Source of the DNA: a virus
Length of the DNA: 64,000 nucleotides
IMG/VR virus record: IMGVR_UViG_3300015374_000001
Location: 30,197 to 94,196 of that record
Reading direction: 5' to 3' (one strand)
Part shown: positions 1 through 7,548 of the stretch, in pieces
How positions within the stretch are numbered: position 1 is the first letter of the stretch
How the letters are laid out: the number at the start of each line of letters is the position of its first letter
The notes under the pieces: generated by a model
What the model was told of the DNA's origin: nothing
Database searches by the model: none
The model's input: the letters and a program-made list of their open reading frames with translations, nothing else
Position numbers and translations under genes: made by a program

Positions 1-1
1 T

Positions 2-1660
2 AAAGCTGGCTCGTGTAGTTTTTCTGTGCCGGTTGATCATGAAGACTGGATAGGCATAGAAGAAGGTAAGCACGCGATAATTTGTTATCGCAAGGGTGTA
101 CCGATTTGGTCAGGCATCATCTGGAATATGAAAGAAGGTCTGCCTGAGAATCAAATGTCGGTCAGTGCAGTTGGTTGGTACGACACACTTAATAACCGCC
201 AATTGCGTCGTGACTTAGTGATCGGCTCAGAGGCTTCTAAAGTCATTCCTGGCGAAATAGTATTGAGGATTCTGGATGAGGTTAATTTAAAGCAGCGGCG
301 GCATTGGTCAGCGACAAACAGCAGACCAGGCTCTAATCCAGTTTTTTCTGTAGCTCTTCAACAAGAAGCTGGTTCTGTTGCTCAGGGAGTTACAGATATC
401 ACTAATGCTCCCGGCAATACTGCTGGCGGAACCCCGAATAGCTTATTTGGCATTCCAGATGGAATGGCTCTTCATGCCTTTTTCACATTGCCTAGCTTTA
501 CGGTTGGCTTAGAGGGCAACATCATTAGTGCATTAGGAATCAAGAATGATTCTGCGCCGCCTTCTGGTGCCAATGTTTATGCACAGAGAAACTTTTATGT
601 AACTGTTCAATACGTAAAAGCTATCCCGCCCGCTATACCTAATGACGCAACTCAAATAACTTTTTGGGCTAATTATACTCCTGGCTCGACACCTAGCGGA
701 GCAGCAGCACCCGCTGGAAATGTCCAAGGCACCACAGGAGTAATAACAGGTGTTTTCCCGGCTTATGTTCGTATCCTTAGGCAGGGAACTAATTTAATAG
801 GCCAATGGTCTAAGGACAATATTGACTGGACGACCATCGCTACCTTTGCTGCGCCGTGGGATATGCTCGATGGCGTGTCGGCTGGTGGCCAGCTTTTCAC
901 TAGGGCTTGGGGTAGCCTTTACAACCCGCCGACCAATAACAATCGTCAATTCTTCAATATTAACTTTATTAGGATTGGCGAACCTGAGCCGCTGCAACCG
1001 AGCTACGTATCACGCGGAACCCAAGGTGATAACTCCGCTACTCGTTGGACTAAATATTCTAAAGATGATGTTATTCAGAACTTGATTAATAACGCTGTGG
1101 ATATCGAAAATGGTATTGATTTTACTATCGATCCCATAACGCGGCAGATGAACACTAAGCCAGGTTCTTTGCAAACAGTAGATTCGCGTAAGAAGCCCGG
1201 AGTGGTATTTGGTTACAACTGGGGGCCACGTAATATTCAAAAGTTTGACCGCGAGAATGACTTCTCTGTGGTCAGGAATAGATTTACTGCTAAGGGCAAG
1301 TATGGAACGGGGCTCCAAGAAAGCGCGGCATCAGAAGATGCGTACAACATCGTGATGGAAGAGACTGCTCAGCTTTCTGAAGTCGTTGACAATAATGTGT
1401 TAGTCACTTTCGCGGCGGGAGAAGTGGCGCTTCGAGATACGCCACGTAAAATTTATTCATTCATACCATTCGCGTGGACACAGGATAGTTCTGTTCCTGA
1501 ACCATTTGTTGATTACACAGTCGGCGATCAGATCAGTCTCTTTGCCAAGCATGGCGAGCGCATCAAAATAGAAGGACTGCCGGTGAGGATCTTCGGCATC
1601 AATATCGATATCAGTGATGACGGGACTGAGCGTGTGAGTTCACTACAGGTGTCGCCATGA
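2..1660 (+). CDS. Minor tail protein, ReqiPepy6 Gp37-like (5' end outside window)
   Basis: Resembles the Gp37-like tail proteins of actinobacterial siphoviruses, which sit at the tail tip. The first GTG is at 26, but the frame is open back to base 2, and residues before that GTG read naturally (AGSCSFSVPVDHEDW), so the true start is probably left of the window. The N-terminal part (GVPIWSGIIW) and the C-terminal part (FDRENDFSVVRNRF, then VDYTVGDQISLF) look like the tail framework. Between them, about residues 110-310 form a beta-rich segment with LIGQWSKDNIDWTTI, reminiscent of ConA-like lectin folds, so a carbohydrate-binding domain may be inserted here. The gene overlaps the next by ATGA. 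Confidence 0.7.
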   Translation, partial: KAGSCSFSVPVDHEDWIGIEEGKHAIICYRKGVPIWSGIIWNMKEGLPENQMSVSAVGWYDTLNNRQLRRDLVIGSEASKVIPGEIVLRILDEVNLKQRRHWSATNSRPGSNPVFSVALQQEAGSVAQGVTDITNAPGNTAGGTPNSLFGIPDGMALHAFFTLPSFTVGLEGNIISALGIKNDSAPPSGANVYAQRNFYVTVQYVKAIPPAIPNDATQITFWANYTPGSTPSGAAAPAGNVQGTTGVITGVFPAYVRILRQGTNLIGQWSKDNIDWTTIATFAAPWDMLDGVSAGGQLFTRAWGSLYNPPTNNNRQFFNINFIRIGEPEPLQPSYVSRGTQGDNSATRWTKYSKDDVIQNLINNAVDIENGIDFTIDPITRQMNTKPGSLQTVDSRKKPGVVFGYNWGPRNIQKFDRENDFSVVRNRFTAKGKYGTGLQESAASEDAYNIVMEETAQLSEVVDNNVLVTFAAGEVALRDTPRKIYSFIPFAWTQDSSVPEPFVDYTVGDQISLFAKHGERIKIEGLPVRIFGINIDISDDGTERVSSLQVSP

Positions 1661-2364
1661 GTACAGTAATTCTCACAGACACGCTCGAACGCATGCTGCG
1701 TGAAATGCAGAAGGAAATCGATGAGCTTAAACGTGGTGCTGCCATACCTGTTGGCGCAGAGATGCGTTGGCCGCGTTTAATCGATCAAAGCGGAAACATA
1801 AATGAAAACACAGCTAATCGTCCGCCTGATGGATGGTTAGAGAGAAATGGCGACACCCTCTCACGCACCACCTTTAATAGCTTATTTGCTGAGATTGGGA
1901 CAAGCCATGGCGCGGGTGATGGATCTACTACATTTGCTTTGCCTGGCGGGTGGAAAGATCTAACGCTAGGCACTAACTGGCGCAGGTTAAGTAATGATCC
2001 TATTTATCAGCCTCAATGCCTGAAGCTAGCTGACGGTTTAGTTTTATTGCGTGGGATTGTCGAGCGCACAAATTCTGTTTATACGCTGCCATCGACAATT
2101 TATACTTTACCAGCCGGATATCTGCCAGAGAAAAACTTCTTTATCTGGCGTGGTCACCAAGATACTGGCGCTAACTTTGCTCAGCTTCGTATGTTTATAA
2201 ATGCGACTACAGGGGTGGCGGTTATTGATCAAGAGCAAGGAACGAATAACAAGCAGTTCTTAGGATCAGGAGGTGCCGCAAATGGTTGCTTCTATTACTT
2301 GGATGGAACCATTTTCAAGGCATCAAATGCAGGGGCTCCTGAGACTACAATAATTAAAACCTAA
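1657..2364 (+). CDS. Tail collar domain protein
   Basis: 235 residues starting at ATG 1657, overlapping the previous stop by 4 bases. The N-terminus (LERMLREMQKEIDELKRG) is a short coiled coil. Residues about 35-100 carry a tail-collar signature: an entry motif PPDGWLERNGDTLSRTTF and the closing GDGSTTFALP. In this family the domain lies at the fibre or tail-tip base. The C-terminal half is beta-rich and unassigned, possibly a receptor-binding head. Co-transcribed with the Gp37-like gene, so a tail-tip component is the best reading. Confidence 0.75.
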   Translation: MSTVILTDTLERMLREMQKEIDELKRGAAIPVGAEMRWPRLIDQSGNINENTANRPPDGWLERNGDTLSRTTFNSLFAEIGTSHGAGDGSTTFALPGGWKDLTLGTNWRRLSNDPIYQPQCLKLADGLVLLRGIVERTNSVYTLPSTIYTLPAGYLPEKNFFIWRGHQDTGANFAQLRMFINATTGVAVIDQEQGTNNKQFLGSGGAANGCFYYLDGTIFKASNAGAPETTIIKT

Positions 2365-2639
2365 TGCCCGATCAGCCTTCGAGAAGAAGAAGCAAGAGCG
2401 CGCGGCGAAGTGATGCTGTTGTTGGATTTATTATCCCATTCTTCTTTATCACCATCGCTAGCTATCAGCAGGTGACTCAAGGCAAGATCGATAAATACGT
2501 ATTAGGCGCGCTGCTCGTGTTCGGATTAGGCGCATTGGGTTGGCGAATAGATGTTCTGTTTGAAAAATATCTAGAGGCGAAGGCTGCTTCTGTTCGGCCG
2601 CTTGAGAGGCGGGACGAGGAAGTGGAAGATGGAGCTTAG
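2364..2639 (+). CDS. Small membrane protein, two predicted membrane segments
   Basis: 91 residues. Its ATG shares the A of the preceding TAA, so it is translationally coupled. A basic N-terminus (RRRSKSARR) is followed by two hydrophobic stretches around residues 20-38 and 47-62, then an acidic tail. Size and topology fit a holin-like protein, but no family is recognised. It opens a run of consecutive membrane-protein genes reaching 4528. Confidence 0.6.
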   Translation: MPDQPSRRRSKSARRSDAVVGFIIPFFFITIASYQQVTQGKIDKYVLGALLVFGLGALGWRIDVLFEKYLEAKAASVRPLERRDEEVEDGA

Positions 2640-2742
2640 GCGAACATATCCATGGCTAATAAATTGGCTAAAAGATCATCCTTTCACGTGGGCCGGGTGG
2701 ATGCTGGGACTCCTGATCTACCTGTTGGTGATTCTGCCATGA
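2629..2742 (+). CDS. 37-residue membrane peptide gene
   Basis: ATG at 2629 follows a purine-rich ribosome site (gaggaagtgg) and overlaps the preceding gene by 11 bases. The peptide begins MELRRTYPWLINWLKDHP and ends in one hydrophobic helix (GLLIYLLVILP). Its TGA overlaps the ATG at 2739 as ATGA, the coupling used throughout this operon. This explains why the next gene should start at 2739 and not at the in-frame ATG 2652. Function unknown; a holin-like or accessory membrane peptide is possible. Confidence 0.6.
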   Translation: MELRRTYPWLINWLKDHPFTWAGWMLGLLIYLLVILP

Positions 2743-3056
2743 AAAGTAGTTGGATAGACAAAGGAGCAGAGTGGTGGGACAAACTGGGCAATATTCTTAA
2801 TAGGCGCCCAATTCAATTTATTCTGACTACTGTTGGAGTGATCGCAGTAGTCATTGCATTCACTATTTTGTTTACCAGAAGTATCGAGAACACAGCAACC
2901 CTGCATGAGATTCGTGAACAATTTTGTGCTGGCCCCAGGCCGATGACTGATATAGAAAATGAGAAGCGTTGTAATGAATTGTTTGACAAGCTTCTTGAAA
3001 CTCCGACCCATTCACAGCGGCAAAAGTTGAAGGAGCTAATAAAGTCAGGAGAATAA
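2739..3056 (+). CDS. Single-pass membrane protein with two outside cysteines
   Basis: 105 residues from ATG 2739, chosen because it overlaps the stop of the 37-residue gene (ATGA). One membrane helix lies near residues 25-45, followed by a helical domain with two cysteines (EQFCAGP and EKRCNELF) and a charged C-terminus. Topology suggests the C-terminal domain lies outside the membrane. It shares this plan with the next three genes. Family not recognised. Confidence 0.65.
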   Translation: MKSSWIDKGAEWWDKLGNILNRRPIQFILTTVGVIAVVIAFTILFTRSIENTATLHEIREQFCAGPRPMTDIENEKRCNELFDKLLETPTHSQRQKLKELIKSGE

Positions 3057-3458
3057 ATGATTTGGCCGTTAAAGCGTAGACACCGAGAAGACGATGTAAT
3101 AGATGATGTTGAATACGCGCTGCAAGAGGCGTGGTTATCTCGGCACGGTCTAACGCGCTTTGTCAGATTCATCCTGACGATATTGATTGCCTTTGTTTCG
3201 GTTACAGGATTTATTCAGACCAAAGAGCGCGACCGGTGTGAGCAGAGCAAAGCGTTCGTCGGTCTTTATGCCCAATTCCTTGAGCAGCAAGTCGAGTTCA
3301 GGAAGGAAGCCAATAAGAAGCTAGGGCCAAATGATCCTTTGCGTCCGACTGCTGAGGCTGCATTAAAGAATTACCAGACGCAACTTAAATTGCTTCATGA
3401 TTCTGGTGATATCAATTGTAATGATGAGTACCCGATTCTGCCGCTCATAGGTATTTAA
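3057..3458 (+). CDS. Single-pass membrane protein
   Basis: 133 residues; ATG directly follows the previous stop, with GGAG eight bases upstream. A charged N-terminal tail of about 35 residues precedes a helix (FVRFILTILIAFVSVTGFI). A helical outside domain follows, with cysteines in DRCEQSKAF and DINCNDEYP, ending PILPLIGI. It looks related to the next protein in the spacing of these cysteines and in the closing motif. Unknown function; a lysis or envelope role is inferred from position only. Confidence 0.65.
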   Translation: MIWPLKRRHREDDVIDDVEYALQEAWLSRHGLTRFVRFILTILIAFVSVTGFIQTKERDRCEQSKAFVGLYAQFLEQQVEFRKEANKKLGPNDPLRPTAEAALKNYQTQLKLLHDSGDINCNDEYPILPLIGI

Positions 3459-3820
3459 TGACTATTTCTACTCAACGCTTCATCTGGTGGGCCTCCGCAG
3501 TAATTCTGTCTGTGGTGATTGCTCTGATCATAGGTTCAGAAACGAACCGTGACAATCTAATCAACGGTTGTAAACGCAATGGTGATTTCAAAGCAACAGA
3601 AGCTCGCGCCTGGGAAGAGGCTGCGCGGGCTCGTACTAGGGAAGGTGAACTAGGCACAGCAGCAACTTATACGGCTACAGCTAGGCAAATTAGGTTAACA
3701 ATTCCAATGCCAAGTGACTGGACCGAAGAGAAAGACGGAAGGAGAGGTGAAGATCTAAATGTGGTAGACGAAGGGTGTCATGAAGCATTCCCTTCTGTTC
3801 TGCCTGGGATTTTAGATTAA
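3458..3820 (+). CDS. Single-pass membrane protein, likely paralogue of the preceding gene
   Basis: 120 residues, overlapping the previous stop (TAATG). An N-terminal helix (WWASAVILSVVIALIIGS) is followed by NRDNLINGCKRNGDF, an Ala/Arg/Glu-rich helix, and VVDEGCHEAFPSVLP. Two cysteines bracket a helical region and the tail ends with FPSVLP, echoing the preceding protein. No catalytic motif is visible. Confidence 0.65.
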   Translation: MTISTQRFIWWASAVILSVVIALIIGSETNRDNLINGCKRNGDFKATEARAWEEAARARTREGELGTAATYTATARQIRLTIPMPSDWTEEKDGRRGEDLNVVDEGCHEAFPSVLPGILD

Positions 3821-3823
3821 ATA

Positions 3824-4528
3824 ATGATGGATCGGGCCTCACATTTTTGGGTAACCGTTAAGGATCGCCCACTGGCCCTAATTGGCGCAATAATAGGACT
3901 TGCGATTTTCGTATTTGCAGTTGTAAATGTGGTGCAAATCAGAACCAAAGTGATCAAGGTAGAGCAATCATCGCCATGTCTCGGGCTAACCACCCGGCAA
4001 TGCGCGTTTAAGTTATTGGCTGCTCTGCCAGTCAAGGAGCGCCACCAGATAGAGCGCCAGTATCAGCAGGATATAAATAAAGAACTAGCTAAGCGACTGG
4101 TAGAGGATCGTCGTCAGCAATTAGCTAATCAGGATGGAGGCACCGGAGGGACAGGAGGAACCGGTGGTGGAACCGGAGGATCAGGCGGGCAAATTAATCC
4201 GCGAGGCGGTGATGGAGGGGGAGGAAACCTCACGCCGGGAACGCCGGGACAACCAAATCAACAAACGCCTAGCAATCCTAGTAACCCTACTGTTCCTCCT
4301 AACAGCAGGAACCCTAGTAATCCTAATAATCCTCCTAGCGTAGACGTTCCACCGGTAGACGTTCCTCCAATTAATTTACCACCGGTAGATGTTCCTCCGA
4401 TTCATGTTCCTCCAATCCAAGTGCCACGGCTAGTCCCACAAGTCCCCGACCAGAATTTACTCCCAAAAGTAGAAACTCCAAAGGTGTGCGTTGATATTGA
4501 TTTAGTTCAGCCAGGTCTACAATGTTAA
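3824..4528 (+). CDS. Membrane-anchored protein with Gly-rich and Pro-rich stalk
   Basis: 234 residues. A membrane helix lies at about residues 17-38 (LALIGAIIGLAIFVFAVV), then a cysteine pair (SPCLGLTTRQC), a charged helix, a Gly/Thr-rich repeat (about 105-135) and a long Pro-rich stalk built on VDVPPV/INLPPV/IHVPPI units (about 170-210). A C-terminal cysteine pair (VCVDIDL, GLQC) closes it. The design is that of a surface protein held away from the membrane. The DNA of both repeats is itself repetitive. Role unknown. Confidence 0.65.
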   Translation: MMDRASHFWVTVKDRPLALIGAIIGLAIFVFAVVNVVQIRTKVIKVEQSSPCLGLTTRQCAFKLLAALPVKERHQIERQYQQDINKELAKRLVEDRRQQLANQDGGTGGTGGTGGGTGGSGGQINPRGGDGGGGNLTPGTPGQPNQQTPSNPSNPTVPPNSRNPSNPNNPPSVDVPPVDVPPINLPPVDVPPIHVPPIQVPRLVPQVPDQNLLPKVETPKVCVDIDLVQPGLQC

Positions 4529-4648
4529 GTCTTGTTCCGGTGGTCCGCGCATCGGGACAGGTGCCGCTCCCCCGGAGGTTGCTCCCCATGGTTTCTTCGC
4601 CGCGCCGTGGGTCGATGCGCCTCCGGGGTTGAGCGCAAAAGGAGAGAG
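4529..4648 (+). other. Structured non-coding gap with a 9-bp inverted repeat
   Basis: About 120 bases between two genes. CCCCGGAGG at 4570-4578 pairs perfectly with CCTCCGGGG at 4620-4628, enclosing a GC-rich interior. An open frame starting at 4532 crosses it, but its low-complexity product and the good ribosome site at 4641 argue against coding. Confidence 0.4.
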
Positions 4649-4870
4649 ATGACACTTATTCCCACAAAAATTACGCCAAGCCGAGAGGCCAGGCATCTAT
4701 TTATGTCCATGGTAAATTATTCTGATGGTGGCTTAATTAACTTAACGAATACCTTGGCGTTAGCCACTGCCAGAAAATGCGCGGGCATGGACGATCACGA
4801 GGCCGTAGAAGAGCTATGCAGAGCCGGTTGGATAGAAGCTGGCGAAGACGGCGGCTGGCTGCTACACTGA
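4649..4870 (+). CDS. Small protein of unknown function
   Basis: 73 residues, starting at ATG 4649 behind GGAGAG (4641-4646). An in-frame ATG at 4532 exists, but its extra 39 residues are Arg/Cys-rich and overlie the inverted repeat. The protein is helical, with SREARHLFMSMVNYSDGG, and ends in a winged-helix-like stretch (EAVEELCRAGWIEAGEDGGWLL). DNA binding is a weak guess. Confidence 0.5.
   Translation: MTLIPTKITPSREARHLFMSMVNYSDGGLINLTNTLALATARKCAGMDDHEAVEELCRAGWIEAGEDGGWLLH
4863..4868 (+). promoter_or_regulatory. Extended -10 element (TGC TACACT)
   Basis: TGCTACACT overlaps the last codons of the preceding gene and is identical to the element at 8154-8162. A start site about 7 bases downstream would fall at the first base of the folded RNA at 4875. 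The -35 region is poor (TGGCGA at 17 bases). Confidence 0.45.
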
Positions 4871-4874
4871 CGCT

Positions 4875-5019
4875 GCGCTCAAGGTTCAAGCGATCAAACT
4901 ACCGGGGCGGTAGCGAGTCAAAGGGGATCTGAGCGCGTTCACATATCCGGCAGCTAATGACCATGACGCTGTTCGGAGGGTGACAAGGGGCGGTCCCAAA
5001 AAGGGCCGTCCTTTGTCTT
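4875..5019 (+). ncRNA. Predicted small RNA of about 145 nt
   Basis: The stretch has the parts of a self-contained RNA gene. An extended -10 lies just upstream. A closing stem pairs GCGCTCA (4875-4881) with TGAGCGC (4930-4936). An inner hairpin pairs CTACCG (4899-4904) with CGGTAG (4908-4913) around a GGG loop. An intrinsic terminator ends at 5019. No sensible reading frame is present. It could be an antisense regulator, a packaging or phage RNA, or a decoy. No known family was recognised. Confidence 0.45.
4987..5019 (+). terminator. Rho-independent terminator
   Basis: GGGCGG (4988-4993) and CCC (4995-4997) pair with GGG (5003-5005) and CCGTCC (5006-5011), with one bulged T, one G-U pair and an AAAAA loop. 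TTTGTCTT follows. It separates the membrane-protein operon from the helicase gene. Confidence 0.65.
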
Positions 5020-5021
5020 GG

Positions 5022-5050
5022 TGGACTAGTCACTGCCTATGAGCTATGAT
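5022..5050 (+). promoter_or_regulatory. Promoter for helicase gene (leaderless)
   Basis: TGGACT (5022-5027), a 17-base spacer and TATGAT (5045-5050). The predicted transcript start coincides with GTG 5057, so the message would have no leader. The competing ATG at 5039 would lie inside the promoter. Confidence 0.5.
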
Positions 5051-5056
5051 AGCGGC

Positions 5057-6544
5057 GTGAAGCGTGCGCGTGTGGTCGTGGACAGTCATCTTCGCTTGGG
5101 CGAAGACTTTTCTGTGCCATTTCATGAATTGTGCATGGAAGTGATGACGCTTGACAACGAGAAGCACTACAAAGCACGAGCGGCGAACCGCTGGGATTGG
5201 CAGAATATCCCTAAGACCATTTCTCTCTACAGTATTGAGGATGATCATTTAGTTATTCCTCGGGGCTTTGCGCTAAAGCTAAAGCAATGGCTGCGCGAGG
5301 ATTGGGATACACGGGTGCGCTGGATAGATCGCACAGTATGGGAAGAGGGTCCGCACTTTGGCGCAGAAGAGTTTGAATTCCGTAATCACCAGTTGGATGC
5401 TGCTGAAGCGTTTTGGAAGCACCGCCAGGGAATTTACAAATCACCTACTGGAAGCGGCAAGAGCGGTGCTGTTGCTGGATTCCTTTGGCTTCATCATCCT
5501 AAGCGTGCGATTGTTATGGTTGACCGTATTAATCTCGTAGATCAGTGGATTGCGGACTTTAAAAAATTATGTGGAGACAAACTAAACATTGGGGCAATTG
5601 GTTCCGGGCAGTGGTCCGAAGGCCAGGTGACTATAGCTACCGTGCAAACGCTGCACAAGCGGCGCGAGCACTTAAAGAAGGAAGGCTGGTTCAATCAATT
5701 CAGCGCGATGTTCTTGGACGAGAGCCATCACGCAACAGCACAGATGTATCGAGAGCTAGTGAGTCTGTTCCCGGCGAGGATCAGAATCGGCATGAGCGCC
5801 ACTCCTGACCAAACAGGGGATTTCGCCATAGCCCTAAACGTCCTTGGGCCGGTCTTCCATGAAGATACATACGACGAAATTAGAGAGGCCGGATTTATTC
5901 TCACCCCTAAGGTGAAAGTGATCCATACTCCATACCGCTTTAATTATTGGGGCGATCACACTGTTAAGGCAAATGAGGAATGTGATATCCCCAACTGCCC
6001 AAAGATCGGCACGCCTCACTCACACAAGAATAATTACGGGAAGCTTCGGGCAGATATCGTCCAAGATCTTGAGCGTAATAGGCTGATTGCCAGCACGATC
6101 ATGGAATGGCATGGCAAGCATCAACTTGTGGTCAGTTCAGAAACCAAGCATTTAGATGAAATGATTTCTGCGACGGTTGACCAGGGGCTTGCGATGGAAG
6201 ATTGCTTCAAGCTCACTGGCAATGATGCGCGCGGACGTAGAGCAGAGATTCGCAAAATGTTTGTGGAAGCGCCACAAGGCGTGTTGTTTTCTACGGTAGC
6301 TGGCGAGGCATTAAATATTCCTGAGATTGATTGTGCTCATCTGGCCTTCCCAACCAAGAATGCCAAGGCGACAGAGCAGAAATTAGGGCGTGCTGTGCGT
6401 ATTCATGAGGGTAAGCCTGGTGCAACTATCATCGATTATGCGGATACTCTTGTTCGAGTTTTAGCAAAACAGTTCAAATCGCGGAGGTGGAAATGTTATG
6501 AGCCACTAGGGTTAGAAGTAGAGATACTTGATTTCAGTAATTGA
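5057..6544 (+). CDS. Superfamily 2 DNA helicase (UvsW-like)
   Basis: 495 residues from GTG 5057 (501 if ATG 5039 is used). Motifs in order, in 501-residue numbering: FRNHQLDAAEAF (115-126), Walker A SPTGSGKS (135-142), DESH (227-230), SATP (253-256), and in the second RecA-like lobe LVVSSETKHL, GVLFSTVAGEALNIP and QKLGRAVR. This is the DEAD/DEAH branch-migration type that remodels forks and D-loops, as T4 UvsW does. The ATG choice would place the start within the -10 promoter element, so GTG is preferred. It stands alone between a terminator and the next promoter-less leader. Confidence 0.85.
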   Translation: MKRARVVVDSHLRLGEDFSVPFHELCMEVMTLDNEKHYKARAANRWDWQNIPKTISLYSIEDDHLVIPRGFALKLKQWLREDWDTRVRWIDRTVWEEGPHFGAEEFEFRNHQLDAAEAFWKHRQGIYKSPTGSGKSGAVAGFLWLHHPKRAIVMVDRINLVDQWIADFKKLCGDKLNIGAIGSGQWSEGQVTIATVQTLHKRREHLKKEGWFNQFSAMFLDESHHATAQMYRELVSLFPARIRIGMSATPDQTGDFAIALNVLGPVFHEDTYDEIREAGFILTPKVKVIHTPYRFNYWGDHTVKANEECDIPNCPKIGTPHSHKNNYGKLRADIVQDLERNRLIASTIMEWHGKHQLVVSSETKHLDEMISATVDQGLAMEDCFKLTGNDARGRRAEIRKMFVEAPQGVLFSTVAGEALNIPEIDCAHLAFPTKNAKATEQKLGRAVRIHEGKPGATIIDYADTLVRVLAKQFKSRRWKCYEPLGLEVEILDFSN

Positions 6545-6657
6545 GTCACAGTGGCGAAATACGCGGAAGTGTGTTAGGCTGCCCTCAGCGGTGCTCAGAC
6601 CCGCTGGACTCGCAGCCTCGGGCAAAGGGCTTGAGGTGCAAAAGTACGGAGGTAGTT
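6545..6657 (+). promoter_or_regulatory. Leader region with hairpins before the collagen-like gene
   Basis: Contains a hairpin CCTCGGGC (6616-6623) / GCTTGAGG (6629-6636) and a smaller AGCGG/CCGCT stem upstream of the ribosome site GGAGG (6648-6652). A weak extended -10 (TGTGTTAGGCT, ending 6580) could start the message. The strong ribosome site supports TTG 6658 as the start and this stretch as untranslated. Confidence 0.4.
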
Positions 6658-7233
6658 TTGTTTCAACGAAGGATTCTTTGGATAGTCGGACTTGCCTTAG
6701 TGGCAGCCGCTATCGCTGTGCCTGCCGGTGCGGCTAATTTAATCACCGGCAAGTCGGTCAAGAATAGTTCTCTGACCGGCAAGGACATTAAGAATAAATC
6801 CCTCACGAAGAAAGATTTCAAGGGATCTATTACTGGTCCGCGTGGTCCGCAGGGACCGGCTGGCCCGCAGGGTGTGCCTGGCAGCAAGGGTGAACTCGGT
6901 AATACTGGCCCTCAGGGTCCGGGTACCGATCAGCCCGCACTGCCTGGTTTAACTTATCATGTGGGTGAGTCTGAGGAAGTTGGAGTTAACGGAGCTAACG
7001 GCTCGAATATCGTTCAGGTGTCGGCATCTTGCGATCCTGGCGAAATTGCTGTTGGTGGCTGGACTTCATTCGAGCAGGCCGGGGATAACGAGCCCAACTC
7101 TTTCGTCGTGTTTGCGACGTTAGTGCTTGACTCGCCCGACGCTCAGTCGTATTTCGCAATCGTCTTTAATCCAGACGGTTTCGATGAAGATGTGGCTACC
7201 CCGCATATCGCGTGCGTGCCGCAGACTGCCTAA
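6658..7233 (+). CDS. Secreted collagen-like protein
   Basis: 191 residues from TTG 6658, five bases after GGAGG; the longer frame from 6541 lacks a ribosome site. A signal peptide (RRILWIVGLALVAAAIAVPAGA) is followed by a short repeat (TGKSVKNSSL, TGKDIKNKSL, TKKDFKGSI), about ten Gly-X-Y triplets (GPRGPQGPAGPQG), and a beta-rich C-terminal domain with two cysteines. The NLITGK.VKN repeat before collagen triplets is common in secreted actinobacterial proteins (family knowledge). In phages, collagen repeats usually form trimeric fibres, but the signal peptide suggests export from the infected or lysogenic cell. Confidence 0.75.
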   Translation: MFQRRILWIVGLALVAAAIAVPAGAANLITGKSVKNSSLTGKDIKNKSLTKKDFKGSITGPRGPQGPAGPQGVPGSKGELGNTGPQGPGTDQPALPGLTYHVGESEEVGVNGANGSNIVQVSASCDPGEIAVGGWTSFEQAGDNEPNSFVVFATLVLDSPDAQSYFAIVFNPDGFDEDVATPHIACVPQTA

Positions 7234-7247
7234 TTAGGTAGACTAAT

Positions 7248-7324
7248 AGAGCCGGGGTTGTATCTGTGGCTGGGATTCTTCACCTAGCCTTAGAAGAGCA
7301 GATACAGCCTCGGCTCTTCTTTTG
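7248..7324 (+). terminator. Long hairpin terminator
   Basis: A 20-bp stem (7248-7267 with 7298-7317, G-U pairs allowed) has an inner stem GGCTGGG/CCTAGCC in its loop and is followed by TCTTTT. Placed right after the collagen-like gene. The stem is much longer than a usual terminator and may also protect the 3' end. Confidence 0.65.
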
Positions 7325-7334
7325 ATACAATCGT

Positions 7335-7475
7335 AAGGCCCTAACAATACCCAACAAAATAGGGTGTTCAGGGTCTTATCAGGTGACCAGGGGGAATCGC
7401 GTCGGAGGGCGGGTTAAATTCATGTGCAGCCTAACCCTCGTTACTAGATACGGTCGCGCCCCCTGGTTCACCCAT
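7335..7475 (+). ncRNA. Structured RNA region, multi-stem
   Basis: The gap 7234-7547 holds almost no coding sequence. After the terminator come a hairpin (7335-7352 with 7361-7377) and a larger element closed by GGTGACCAGGGGG (7382-7394) pairing with 7459-7472 with one bulged base. Inside is GGGTTA/TAACCC (about 7411-7436). A U-rich stretch (tttattttcttta) follows, so this could be a second terminator, a leader controlling the tiny gene at 7474, or a free RNA. Confidence 0.4.
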
Positions 7476-7548
7476 GTTTATTTTCTTTATTTCCCTGCTA
7501 GCCTTCGCACTATTGATAGTGGTCATAGTGCTTAAACAATTCATCTAA
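7474..7548 (+). CDS. 24-residue membrane peptide gene
   Basis: ATG 7474 encodes a peptide that is almost entirely one hydrophobic helix (FISLLAFALLIVVIVL, then KQFI). Its TAA shares a base with the ATG of the RNase H gene (TAATG), the coupling used in this phage. The start lies at the edge of a strong stem, so translation may depend on RNA folding. Too short to classify. Confidence 0.45.
   Translation: MFIFFISLLAFALLIVVIVLKQFI

Noticed and set aside
4134-4343. A 69-residue frame nested in the Gly/Pro-repeat gene, ending in a hydrophobic helix, reminiscent of nested Rz/Rz1 genes.
   Set aside because: The hydrophobic end arises from the +1 reading of repeated Pro/Asn codons and no ribosome site precedes the ATG. 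Hosts without an outer membrane do not need spanins.
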